NCBI GenBank assembly: GCA_963757115.1
Contig: CAVWQV010000007.1
Span: forward strand, 124,001 to 188,000
Length of the DNA: 64,000 nt
Origin: CAVWQV01 sp963757115
Lineage (GTDB): Bacteria; Pseudomonadota; Alphaproteobacteria; Acetobacterales; Acetobacteraceae
Reading direction: 5' to 3'
The notes below the pieces were generated by a model. That model ran no database searches. It was not told the origin of the DNA and saw nothing but the letters and a program-made list of their open reading frames with translations. Below are positions 19,973-28,370 of this stretch, in pieces. A program made the position numbers and the translations under genes. Each line of letters starts with the position of its first letter. The first letter of the stretch is position 1.

Positions 19973-21943
19973 ATGGCCGCCGATACGCCCCCGCCGCCAC
20001 CCGGCGCCCCCGCCCCGAGGGTCGGGGCACCGCGGGACGCGGCGGTGCCGCAGTTGGAAACGGTGCGGGTCACCGCACCCGACCTGACCCGCCGTGCTGC
20101 AATGGAGCGCACGCGCGGGCGGCTGGTGATGGCCGCACTCGGTTTTGCGGTGCTGTTTCTCGCCGTCGTGCTCAAGCTCGCCGATGCGACCGTCATCCAG
20201 CCAGTGCCGCCGCACCGCACCGAAACGCCGGTTGCGGAGCTGTTCGAGGCGCCCAAGCCCGGCCCGGCCGGCCCGCGTGGGCCCAGGGCGACGGTGACGG
20301 ATCGGAACGGCGAGATCCTCGCGGTATCGCTGCCGACGGCCGCACTCTACGCCAACCCGCGCGAAATGATCGACACGGCCGACGCGGCGCACAAGCTGAA
20401 GGGCGTCTTGCCGCGACTCGATGAAGCGGAGGTGAAGACGCGGCTGAACGAGGCCAAGCAGTTCGTCTATCTCGCGCGCCAGCTCACGCCGAGGGAGCAG
20501 CTTCGGGTCAACACGCTCGGCATTCCCGGCGTCTATTTCGAGTCGACGGAGCGGCGCCACTACCCGATGGGCCGCACCGCGGCGCAGGTGCTCGGCGGCG
20601 TGGACGTAGACGGCAACGGCGTCGCCGGGGTGGAGCGTGAGTTCAACGAGCGGCTGCGCACCGACCCGTCACCGCTTCGCTTGTCGCTCGACGTCCGCGT
20701 GCAGTCCGTCGTGCGCGACGAGTTGCTCGCGGCAATGGAGGAGTTCAAGGCGATCGGTGCATGCGGCATCGTCATGGATGTGCGCACCGGTGAGGTGCTG
20801 GCGATGGTCAGCCTGCCAGACTACGACGCCAACCACGTGGGCTCCGCGACGCCGGACGAACGCTTCAACCGCGCCGTGACCGGCATGTACGAGCCCGGCA
20901 GCACGTTCAAGCTGCAAACCGCCTCCATGGCCCTCGATTCCGGACTGGTAAATATCTGGAACGAGTTCGACGCGTCCCACGACATCCACATCGGACGCTT
21001 CACCATCAGCGACTTCGAGGGCAAGCACCGCTGGCTCTATCTGCCCGAGGTGCTGGCCTACTCGTCCAATCTCGGAGCGGCCCACATTGCCCAGCAGATG
21101 GGTGCCGAGCGGCAGCGCAACTGGCTGCGTGGCATGGGAATGTTCGGCCGCGTCGGCGTCGAGCTGCCGGAAGCGGGCCAGCCGATCATCCCGCCTGCCG
21201 CGAACTGGAAGGAAGTCGTCACGCTCACGGTTGGCTTCGGCCACGGCATAGCGATCTCGCCGCTCCATGTGGTGCGCGGCACGGCGGCTGTCGCCAATGG
21301 CGGGATTCTGGTCAAGCCCACCATCCTGCAATCCGAGTCGGACGGCGCCACCGAGATCGGCAGCCGGGTGATGCAGGCCACCACGTCCGACACGATGCGC
21401 AAGTTGATGCGCCTGGTGGTCACGGACGGCTTCGGCAAGTCGGCGGAGGTGCCTGGCTACTACCCCGGCGGCAAGACGGGCACGGCCGAAAAGGTGGGCG
21501 CGCACGGCTACAAGAAGCACGCCAACGTCGCAGCCTTCATGAGCGTGTTCCCGATGAACGCGCCGCGGTTCGCGGTCTACATGATGCTCGACGAGCCGCA
21601 CGCCAATGCGAGCACGCACGGCTACGCGACGGCGGGCTGGGTCGCGGCACCCGCCGCCGGTCGCGTGATCGCGCGCATCGGCCCCATGCTGGGATTGCTG
21701 CCCGACATCGCCGACAAGCAAGCGATCGACCGCGCGCTGTTCATTCCGCTGCGACCGGGCCGCCCCGCCCGCACCCCGATGGTCAACGCGGCCCCGGGCA
21801 AGCCCGGCGCAGTCCCGGCGAGCGTCAAGGGCGGCGAGACCGCGCCCGCCGTCCCCGCCCCGCACCCACCCCGCGATCTCCGGCATGAGGCGGACGGCAG
21901 CGGCGGGTTCGAACTCGCCCAGTTCCCGGCCGAAGCGCGCTGA
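19973..21943 (+). CDS. ftsI: Septal peptidoglycan transpeptidase FtsI (PBP3)
   Basis: A 656-residue class B penicillin-binding protein that crosslinks septal murein. A proline-rich cytoplasmic start of about 45 residues precedes one transmembrane helix ('LVMAALGFAVLFLAVVLKL', about residues 50-70). A PBP dimer domain and the transpeptidase domain follow. Active-site motifs are complete: 'EPGSTFK' with nucleophile Ser310, SSN at residues 364-366, and 'GGKTGTAEK' with Lys501. The C-terminus (about 590-656) is Pro/Ala-rich and longer than in E. coli. It is seven bases downstream of ftsL and three bases before murE, so co-transcription is likely. Confidence 0.95.
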   Translation: MAADTPPPPPGAPAPRVGAPRDAAVPQLETVRVTAPDLTRRAAMERTRGRLVMAALGFAVLFLAVVLKLADATVIQPVPPHRTETPVAELFEAPKPGPAGPRGPRATVTDRNGEILAVSLPTAALYANPREMIDTADAAHKLKGVLPRLDEAEVKTRLNEAKQFVYLARQLTPREQLRVNTLGIPGVYFESTERRHYPMGRTAAQVLGGVDVDGNGVAGVEREFNERLRTDPSPLRLSLDVRVQSVVRDELLAAMEEFKAIGACGIVMDVRTGEVLAMVSLPDYDANHVGSATPDERFNRAVTGMYEPGSTFKLQTASMALDSGLVNIWNEFDASHDIHIGRFTISDFEGKHRWLYLPEVLAYSSNLGAAHIAQQMGAERQRNWLRGMGMFGRVGVELPEAGQPIIPPAANWKEVVTLTVGFGHGIAISPLHVVRGTAAVANGGILVKPTILQSESDGATEIGSRVMQATTSDTMRKLMRLVVTDGFGKSAEVPGYYPGGKTGTAEKVGAHGYKKHANVAAFMSVFPMNAPRFAVYMMLDEPHANASTHGYATAGWVAAPAAGRVIARIGPMLGLLPDIADKQAIDRALFIPLRPGRPARTPMVNAAPGKPGAVPASVKGGETAPAVPAPHPPRDLRHEADGSGGFELAQFPAEAR

Positions 21944-21945
21944 AG

Positions 21946-23400
21946 ATGCAGGCGCTTCCGCCCCTCGCCGGCGTCACGGCCGATAGTCGGGAAGTCGCTC
22001 CCGGCTTCCTGTTCGCGGCGCTTCCTGGCGCCACCCGGGACGGCCGGGCGTTCATCGCCGAGGCGGTTGCGCGCGGTGCCGCCGCCGTGCTGGCACCCCC
22101 CGGAACCGTCTGGCCCGCCGGCATTCCTCGGCGTCCCCTGATCGAGGACCCCGAGCCGCGTCGCCGCTTAGCCGAGATCGCGGCCGCCTTGGCCGGGCAG
22201 CAGCCCGACACGGTGGTCGCCGTGACCGGCACCAATGGCAAGACCAGCACGGTGGAGTTCCTGCGGCAGATCTGGGCTCTCGGCGGCCACAAGGCGGCGA
22301 GCCTCGGCACGCTCGGACTGTCGGCGCCGGGGTTCGAGCCGGGCGCCGGCCTCACCACTCCCGACCCGATTTCACTCGCCCGCGTCCTGGCCGACCTCGC
22401 GCGCGCCGGTGTGATGCGGGCGGCGATGGAGGCGTCCTCGCACGGGCTCGATCAGTTCCGGCTCGACGGGGCGGCGCTGCGTGCCGGCGGCTTCACCAAT
22501 CTGACGCGCGACCATCTCGACTATCACGGCACGCTCGAGCGGTATCGCGCGGCCAAGCTGCGCCTGTTTGCCGAACTGCTGCCGCACGGCGCGCCCGCCG
22601 TGCTCAGCGACACGGCCGACCGAGACACACGCGACGCCCTGGCAGCTATCGCGAGCCGACGGCAACTCGACCTCTGCACCGTGGGCGAGGCGGGCACCGC
22701 CATCCGGCTCCTGCGCGCTATGCCGCGTCCGGACGGGCAGGTCATCGAGTTGGAGGCTGCCGGGCAACGGCGCGAAGTTCCGCTTGCCCTGCCCGGCCGC
22801 TTCCAGGTCGACAACGTGCTTGTCGCGGCGGCGCTCGCCATGGCGACCGGCGAAGGCGAGGTGCTGGATCGATTGCCCAGGCTGTCGGGTGTGCGCGGGC
22901 GGATGGAGCTTGCCGCGCGGCTGCCCAATGGTGCGGCAGCGTATGTCGACTACGCCCACACGCCCGACGCCCTGGAGCGGCTGCTGACGGCGCTCCGGCC
23001 GCACACGGCGCGGCGGCTCGTGGTGGTGTTCGGCGCAGGCGGGGATCGCGACCGCGGCAAACGTCCTCTGATGGGGGAGGCGGCCGCCCGGCTCGCAGAT
23101 GCCGCGGTGATCACCGACGACAACCCGCGCTCCGAGGACCCGGCTGCCATCCGCCGCGCGATCCTCGCGGCCTGCCCGGGCGCCCGGGAGATCGGCGACC
23201 GGGCTCGGGCGATCGAGGCGGCGCTGAACGCGCTCGGCCCGGGTGACGTGCTCGCGGTCGCCGGCAAGGGTCACGAGCAGGGCCAGACAGTGGGCTCGAC
23301 TGTGGTCCCATTTGACGATTTGAGCGTGATCCGCACCCTCACCCGCCCCTCTCCCGCCAGCGGGAGTGGGAACAGCAGGCTGGGTGAGGCGGTGGCATGA
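21946..23400 (+). CDS. murE: UDP-MurNAc-L-Ala-D-Glu:meso-diaminopimelate ligase
   Basis: ATP-dependent Mur ligase adding the third stem-peptide residue. The 484 residues carry the P-loop 'VTGTNGKTSTVEF' (Lys99), 'MEASSHGLDQ' and 'DYAHTPDAL'. The specificity motif DNPR at residues 392-395 ('TDDNPRSEDP') indicates meso-diaminopimelate rather than lysine. The last 25 or so residues, after 'VPFDDLSVIR', are encoded by a palindromic repeat element (23336-23389) and read 'TLTRPSPASGSGNSRLGEA', so the native C-terminus has been replaced or extended. The stop overlaps the murF ATG. Confidence 0.95.
   Translation: MQALPPLAGVTADSREVAPGFLFAALPGATRDGRAFIAEAVARGAAAVLAPPGTVWPAGIPRRPLIEDPEPRRRLAEIAAALAGQQPDTVVAVTGTNGKTSTVEFLRQIWALGGHKAASLGTLGLSAPGFEPGAGLTTPDPISLARVLADLARAGVMRAAMEASSHGLDQFRLDGAALRAGGFTNLTRDHLDYHGTLERYRAAKLRLFAELLPHGAPAVLSDTADRDTRDALAAIASRRQLDLCTVGEAGTAIRLLRAMPRPDGQVIELEAAGQRREVPLALPGRFQVDNVLVAAALAMATGEGEVLDRLPRLSGVRGRMELAARLPNGAAAYVDYAHTPDALERLLTALRPHTARRLVVVFGAGGDRDRGKRPLMGEAAARLADAAVITDDNPRSEDPAAIRRAILAACPGAREIGDRARAIEAALNALGPGDVLAVAGKGHEQGQTVGSTVVPFDDLSVIRTLTRPSPASGSGNSRLGEAVA
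23336..23389 (+). repeat. Palindromic repeat element forming the murE C-terminus
   Basis: The ends are inverted copies: CCCTCACCC at 23336-23344 and GGGTGAGG at 23382-23389. Inside is a perfect hairpin, CTCCCGC-CA-GCGGGAG (about 23351-23366). The element lies in frame at the very end of murE and supplies its last codons up to 7 bases before the murF start. Similar ends occur in the element within murD (26616-26689). Mobile palindromes of this general type are widespread in alphaproteobacterial genomes. Confidence 0.6.
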
Positions 23401-24776
23401 CCATTCTCTGGACGGCGGACGATCTTCGGCGAGCCACGGGCGGTATATTTTCTGCCCCCTTCGCGGCCGGGGGCGTGTCGATCGACAGCCGCACCGTCCG
23501 GCCGGGCGACCTCTTCGTCGCCCTGGTGGGCGAACACCGGGACGGCCATGAGTTCGTCGCGGACGCCGGCGAACGCGGAGCCGCCGGGGCCTTGGTGCAT
23601 CGGCCGATCACCGCAAACGGTCCGCTCCTCGAGGTGGAAGACACGCTGGACGGCCTCGGCAAGCTCGCCCGCTTCGGGCGCGCGCGCTTCAATGGCCGTC
23701 TCGTCGCTGTCACCGGCAGCGTCGGCAAGACCACCACCAAGGAGATGCTGCGCACGGCCCTCGCCGCTCAGGGCAAGACCCACGCCGCCGAGGCGTCCCA
23801 CAACAATCATTGGGGCGTGCCGCTGACCTTGGCGCGGCTTCCGGCGGACGCCACGTTCTGCGTGGCCGAGATCGGCATGAACCATCCGGGCGAGATCGCC
23901 CCGCTTTCGCAACTTGCGCGGCCGCATGTGGCGGTCATCACGGCGCTGGCCGCCGCGCATATCGGCCATCTCGGCAGTCTGGAGGCGATCGCCGACGAGA
24001 AGGGCGCTATCGCGGCCGGGCTGGCACCGGACGGCGCCTTGGTTCTCCCGGCCGACACACCGTTGCTCGCGCGCCTTCGCCCCAGCACCCCTGGTCTCCG
24101 GGTAGTGCTGTTCGGCGAGGCGCGCGGCGCGGACGTCCGGCTGGTGGAAGCGGCGGCCGACGCCGAGGGCACCCGCATCGCCGCTTCGATCGAAGGTCGC
24201 ACGCTCGACCTCCGGTTGCCGGTGCCGGGCCGCCACATGGCGCTCAACGCACTTGCGGCACTTGCGGCCGTGCTCGCGCTGGGCGGCGACATCCGTCGCG
24301 CGGCGGAGGCGCTGGCCGACTTCGTCCCCGTTGCCGGCCGGGGCGTGCGGCGCACGCTGAAGCTTCCGGGCGGGCCGGCGCTGCTGCTCGACGAAAGCTA
24401 CAACGCCAACGGCGCCTCCGTGCGGGCCGCCCTCGCCGTGCTGGCGTTGCAACCGGCCGCTCGCCGGGTCGCGGTGCTGGGCGACATGCTCGAGCTTGGG
24501 GATGCGGGTGCGCGCGAGCATCGCGCACTCGCGGCCGACGTGACGGAAGCCGCCGACATCCTGTTCGCGTGTGGGCCGCTGAGCCGCCACCTGTTCGAGG
24601 CCGTGCCGCCCACACGCCGCGGCGCGCACGCGCCGGATGCCGCCTCCCTCGCACCCCTTGTCGCTGCCGCCGCGTCGCCGGGCGACGCGATCCTGGTCAA
24701 GGGTAGCCTCGGCAGCCGCATGAAGGAGGTGATCGCCGCCCTCGGCGCCGCCGAGCAAGTGGCGAGGGCGGGCTGA
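23397..24776 (+). CDS. murF: UDP-MurNAc-tripeptide:D-Ala-D-Ala ligase
   Basis: MurF adds the D-Ala-D-Ala dipeptide to complete the UDP-MurNAc pentapeptide in the cytosol. The protein has 459 residues in three Mur domains. The N-terminal uracil-binding region includes 'GGVSIDSRTVRPGDLFVAL'. The ATP P-loop is 'VTGSVGKTTTKEML' (about residue 108), and the Mur-ligase middle block is 'SHNNHWGVPLTL'. The C-terminal domain carries 'LLLDESYNANGASVRAAL' and 'VLGDMLELG'. ATGA overlap with murE and a one-base overlap with mraY show tight operon packing. No defects seen. Confidence 0.95.
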   Translation: MTILWTADDLRRATGGIFSAPFAAGGVSIDSRTVRPGDLFVALVGEHRDGHEFVADAGERGAAGALVHRPITANGPLLEVEDTLDGLGKLARFGRARFNGRLVAVTGSVGKTTTKEMLRTALAAQGKTHAAEASHNNHWGVPLTLARLPADATFCVAEIGMNHPGEIAPLSQLARPHVAVITALAAAHIGHLGSLEAIADEKGAIAAGLAPDGALVLPADTPLLARLRPSTPGLRVVLFGEARGADVRLVEAAADAEGTRIAASIEGRTLDLRLPVPGRHMALNALAALAAVLALGGDIRRAAEALADFVPVAGRGVRRTLKLPGGPALLLDESYNANGASVRAALAVLALQPAARRVAVLGDMLELGDAGAREHRALAADVTEAADILFACGPLSRHLFEAVPPTRRGAHAPDAASLAPLVAAAASPGDAILVKGSLGSRMKEVIAALGAAEQVARAG

Positions 24777-25864
24777 TGCTGTACGACCTGTTCCGCCCGC
24801 TCGCCGATCAGTTCTTCCTGTTCAACCTGGTCCGCTACATCACGTTCCGCTCGGGAGCCGCCTGCCTCACCGCACTCATGGTGAGCTTCGTACTCGGCCC
24901 CATGACGATCCGCTGGCTCAAGTCGGTGCAACGGCAAGGCCAGCCCATCCGGCTGGACGGGCCGGAGCGGCACCTGATCGAGAAGAAGGGCACGCCGACC
25001 ATGGGGGGCGTGCTGATCCTCTCCACGCTGACGGCGTCCACGCTGCTGTGGGCCGACCTCCGCAACATCTACGTCTGGGCCACGCTGTTCGTGACGTTGG
25101 GCTACGGCGCGCTCGGCTTCGCCGACGACTATATGAAACTGACCAAGCGCAACCATCGGGGCGTGTCCGGCCGGACGAAGCTCTTCGCGCAAACAGTGAT
25201 CGGCCTCATCGCGGCGTCCGCTATCGCATACTCGACGCGAGGCGCGTCCGGCACCGGCGTTGCGATCCCTTTCTTCAAGGAGGTGCTGATCCCGCTGGGA
25301 CCGTTCTTTCCGGTGTTTGGGATGCTGGTGATGTTGGGCGCATCGAATGCGGTCAACCTCACCGACGGGTTGGACGGGCTCGCGATCGTGCCGACGATCA
25401 TCGCCGCCGGCGTGTTCGCGTTGATCGCCTATCTCGTCGGCAACCGCGTGTTCGCCGACTATTTGCAGCTCAATCCGGTCCCTGGCGCGGGCGAGCTCGG
25501 CGTGTTCCTGGCGGCGCTGATTGGTGCGGGAATCGGGTTTCTCTGGTTCAATGCGCCGCCGGCGGCCGTGTTCATGGGCGACACGGGCAGCCTCGCCTTG
25601 GGCGGGGCGCTCGGCGCCGTCGCGGTCGCGACCAAGCACGAGATCGTGCTGCTGATCGTAGGCGGACTGTTCGTCCTCGAAACCGTGTCCGTCATCGTCC
25701 AGGTGTTCTGGTACAAGCGCACCGGACGTCGCGTGTTCCTGATGGCGCCGCTGCACCACCACTTCGAGAAGAAGGGGTGGGCCGAGCCCACCATCGTAAT
25801 TCGGTTCTGGATCATCTCCGTCATCCTGGCCTTGGCCGGGCTTGCCACGCTGAAGATCCGGTGA
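24776..25864 (+). CDS. mraY: Phospho-N-acetylmuramoyl-pentapeptide transferase
   Basis: MraY makes lipid I by moving phospho-MurNAc-pentapeptide from UDP to undecaprenyl phosphate on the inner face of the membrane. It has 362 residues with about ten transmembrane helices. Conserved blocks are 'KKGTPTMGGVLIL' (about residue 70), 'GFADDYMKLTKRNHRGVS' with the catalytic Asp pair, 'NLTDGLDGLAI', 'FMGDTGSLALGG' and the terminal 'APLHHHFEKKGW'. ATG 24776 overlaps the murF stop (TGATG), and the stop overlaps the murD GTG. Full length and intact. Confidence 0.97.
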   Translation: MLYDLFRPLADQFFLFNLVRYITFRSGAACLTALMVSFVLGPMTIRWLKSVQRQGQPIRLDGPERHLIEKKGTPTMGGVLILSTLTASTLLWADLRNIYVWATLFVTLGYGALGFADDYMKLTKRNHRGVSGRTKLFAQTVIGLIAASAIAYSTRGASGTGVAIPFFKEVLIPLGPFFPVFGMLVMLGASNAVNLTDGLDGLAIVPTIIAAGVFALIAYLVGNRVFADYLQLNPVPGAGELGVFLAALIGAGIGFLWFNAPPAAVFMGDTGSLALGGALGAVAVATKHEIVLLIVGGLFVLETVSVIVQVFWYKRTGRRVFLMAPLHHHFEKKGWAEPTIVIRFWIISVILALAGLATLKIR

Positions 25865-27249
25865 GCGGCGCATTCCCCCCTGGCTTGTTTGCAGGACGCC
25901 GCTTCGCCGTGGTGGGGCTCGGCCGCAACGGCGTGCCCGCAGCGGCCACGCTAAAGGCGATGGGAGCCGACGTGTTCGCCTGGGACGACGCCGCTGCTAG
26001 GCGGGAGGCGGCGAGAGCGGCCGGCGTGCCGGTGCGCGATCCGCTTCGCGAGCGGTTCAACTTCGATGCACTCGTGCTGTCACCGGGCATTCCGCATCGC
26101 TTGCCGGAGCCGCACCCTATCGCGTTTCACGCCACGCGCGCCGGCGTGCCGATCTGGTCGGACGCCGAGCTCCTGTTTCAGGCGGCGCGGATGGCGGGTT
26201 CGCAGGCGCGTTTCGTCGGCATCACCGGGACCAATGGCAAATCCACGACGACCGCGCTGCTCGCGCATGTTCTCGAGACGGCTGGCGAGCGTGTTGCCGC
26301 CGGTGGCAATCTCGGGCCGGCGGCTCTGGCTTTGCCGCTGCTGCCGGACCACGGCGTCTACTTACTCGAAATGTCGTCTTACATGTTGGAGCGAATCGCG
26401 ACCGTTCGCTTCGATGTAGCGACGATGCTCAATCTCAGCCCCGACCATCTGGATCGCCACGGCGATATGGACGGCTATGCTGCCGCCAAACGTGCGATCT
26501 TTGCGCGGCAGGGCGCGGGCGATCTCGCGGTGATCGGCGTCGATGATGCGCCATCGCGCGCTATGGCGGAGTGGCGGCGAGGGTTGCCGGGGCGGGTAGT
26601 TACGGTGTCCGGGCGCCCTCACCCCGGCGATCTCGCGCACGCGGGAGATGGAGAAAGCGCTGACTCCCTTGGGGGAGAGGGTTGGGTGGCGGGAAACCCG
26701 GCCCTGCCCGGGGCACACAACGCGCAGAACGCGGCGGCTGTCGTCGTCATGGCCCGCGCGCTCAGCGTGTCAGACGACGCGATCGCGCGCGGCATCGCCA
26801 CCTTCCCCGGTCTGCCGCACCGCCAACAGCGCGTGGGCAGCGTCGGCGGCGTCGATTTCGTCAACGACAGCAAGGCCACCAACGCGGACGCCGCCGCCCG
26901 CGCGCTCGGCTGCTACGATCGGGTGGTCTGGATCGCAGGCGGTGTCGCCAAGGAAGGCGGCATCGCGTCGCTAGCGGAACACTTCCCGCGCGTCGTCCGC
27001 GCCGTGCTGATCGGTGAGGACGCGCCGCCACTCGCTGCAACGCTTGCTGCGCACGGCGTTCCGCACGAGATCGTCGGGACGTTGGAAGCCGCGGTTCCCG
27101 CCGCTTTCGCCGCCGCGCGCGCCAGCGACCTGCGCACCGTATTGCTGTCGCCAGCCTGCGCGAGCTTCGACCAGTTCCCGGGATACGATGCGCGCGGCGA
27201 CCGCTTCGCCGATCTCGTGGCGGCACTCGCCCGCCGGAGCGCGGCCTAG
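25861..27249 (+). CDS. murD: UDP-MurNAc-L-Ala:D-Glu ligase
   Basis: MurD adds D-glutamate as the second stem-peptide residue. The 462-residue protein begins with a Rossmann domain ('FAVVGLGRNGVPAAATL'). It then has the ATP P-loop 'ITGTNGKSTTTALL', 'LNLSPDHLDRHGDMDGY' and the C-terminal 'VDFVNDSKATNADAAA' with the conserved Asn-Asp-Ser-Lys-Ala-Thr. Start is the GTG at 25861 overlapping the mraY stop. Between 'RVVTVSGR' and 'NPALPGAHNAQNAAA' about 25 residues ('PHPGDLAHAGDGESADSL...') are encoded by an in-frame palindromic element. This falls in a surface loop of variable length, so the enzyme is probably active. Confidence 0.95.
   Translation: MSGAFPPGLFAGRRFAVVGLGRNGVPAAATLKAMGADVFAWDDAAARREAARAAGVPVRDPLRERFNFDALVLSPGIPHRLPEPHPIAFHATRAGVPIWSDAELLFQAARMAGSQARFVGITGTNGKSTTTALLAHVLETAGERVAAGGNLGPAALALPLLPDHGVYLLEMSSYMLERIATVRFDVATMLNLSPDHLDRHGDMDGYAAAKRAIFARQGAGDLAVIGVDDAPSRAMAEWRRGLPGRVVTVSGRPHPGDLAHAGDGESADSLGGEGWVAGNPALPGAHNAQNAAAVVVMARALSVSDDAIARGIATFPGLPHRQQRVGSVGGVDFVNDSKATNADAAARALGCYDRVVWIAGGVAKEGGIASLAEHFPRVVRAVLIGEDAPPLAATLAAHGVPHEIVGTLEAAVPAAFAAARASDLRTVLLSPACASFDQFPGYDARGDRFADLVAALARRSAA
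26616..26689 (+). repeat. Palindromic repeat element inserted in frame within murD
   Basis: The element begins CCCTCACCCC (26616-26625) and ends GGGTTGGGTGG (near 26679-26689), roughly inverse to each other. Internal inverted segments include 'CTCGCG..CGCGGGAG' and 'CTCCCTTGGGGGAG'. It is read through in frame, giving a hydrophilic Gly/Asp/Ala-rich loop. It resembles the element at the end of murE in its terminal motifs and internal hairpins. Confidence 0.55.
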
Positions 27250-28370
27250 TGCCCGCTCTTTCGCGCGCCGACACTTCCACACTTGGCCGGTGGTGGTGGA
27301 CGGTCGACCGCTGGACCCTGCTCGCCGTCACCACGCTGATCGGTTTCGGCTACGTCATGATGTTGGCCGCCTCGCCGGCTGTCGCAGAGCGCATCGGCCA
27401 GTCGCGCGACATGTTCATCCTCAAGCAGGTGGTGTTCCTGGCCCTCGCGGGAGCGGTGGTGGTTGGAGTGTCGTTGCTGTCGCCGCGCGAGGTCCGCCGG
27501 CTCGCCATCATCGGCTGCGGCGTCGCGCTGGCGCTCACCGCCGCGACCATGGTGATCGGCGCCGAGATCAAGGGAGCCCGCCGCTGGATCGCGCTGCCGG
27601 GCCTCTCCCTCCAGCCGTCCGAGTTCCTTAAACCCTGCTTTGCCGTGACCGCCGCGTGGCTGATCGCCGAAGGCCGGCGCACGCCACGGTTTCCCGGCAT
27701 GATTCTCGCCCTGGTCGGCTTCGGTGTGATCGTGTTGCTGCTGAAGTCGCAGCCCGACATCGGGATGCTCGCCGTCGTGACGGCGGTGTTCTTCGCGCAA
27801 CTGTTCGTGGGCGGGATGAACCTCGCCTTCGTCGGGGTGGGCGTGCTCGGCCTCGCCGGCGCGGCCGTCAGCGCCTATGCGCTGTTCCCGCATGTACAGA
27901 GCCGCGTGCAGCGCTTCCTCGATCCGGCGGTGGGCGACCACTACCAGGTGACGACGGCGCTGGAGGCGTTCGGCAACGGCGGGCTGCTCGGGCGCGGCCC
28001 CGGCGAGGGCCACGTGAAGGACGTGCTGCCGGACGCGCACGCCGACTTCGTTTACGCCGTCGCGGGGGAGGAGTTCGGCATGATCATTTGCCTGGTCATC
28101 GCCGCGCTGTTCGCCTTCATCGTGCTGCGCGGCCTGCTTCGGCTGCTGCAGGAGCCGGACCTGTTCATCGTTCTCGCCTCCACGGGCTTGGTGGCGGGCT
28201 TCGGCTTGCAGGCCTTCGTCAACATGGCGTCCACCCTGCATCTCATCCCGACCAAGGGTATGACCCTGCCGTTCATCTCCTACGGCGGGTCGTCCGTGCT
28301 TGCGATCGCGCTCGGCATCGGCATGCTGCTCGCCCTCACCCGGCGGCGACACCACGGGGACGTGCCATGA
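27249..28370 (+). CDS. ftsW: Septal peptidoglycan glycosyltransferase FtsW
   Basis: SEDS-family glycosyltransferase that polymerises lipid II at the septum together with FtsI. The 373 residues have about ten membrane helices. SEDS signatures are present: 'GARRWIALPGLSLQPSEFLK' (about residues 107-126), 'QPDIGMLAVV', 'GRGPGEGHVKDVLPDAHAD' and 'KGMTLPFISYGGSS' near residue 335. The catalytic Asp of this class lies in the large periplasmic loop. GTG 27249 overlaps the murD TAG; the stop overlaps the murG ATG. The unit order murD-ftsW-murG is the standard dcw arrangement. Confidence 0.96.
   Translation: MPALSRADTSTLGRWWWTVDRWTLLAVTTLIGFGYVMMLAASPAVAERIGQSRDMFILKQVVFLALAGAVVVGVSLLSPREVRRLAIIGCGVALALTAATMVIGAEIKGARRWIALPGLSLQPSEFLKPCFAVTAAWLIAEGRRTPRFPGMILALVGFGVIVLLLKSQPDIGMLAVVTAVFFAQLFVGGMNLAFVGVGVLGLAGAAVSAYALFPHVQSRVQRFLDPAVGDHYQVTTALEAFGNGGLLGRGPGEGHVKDVLPDAHADFVYAVAGEEFGMIICLVIAALFAFIVLRGLLRLLQEPDLFIVLASTGLVAGFGLQAFVNMASTLHLIPTKGMTLPFISYGGSSVLAIALGIGMLLALTRRRHHGDVP

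Noticed and set aside
19019..20560. Long minus-strand open frame (over 500 codons) opposite rsmH, ftsL and ftsI
   Set aside because: It is a GC-driven shadow: it has low-complexity Arg/Gly/His-rich sequence, no motifs, and three well-supported genes lie on the other strand.
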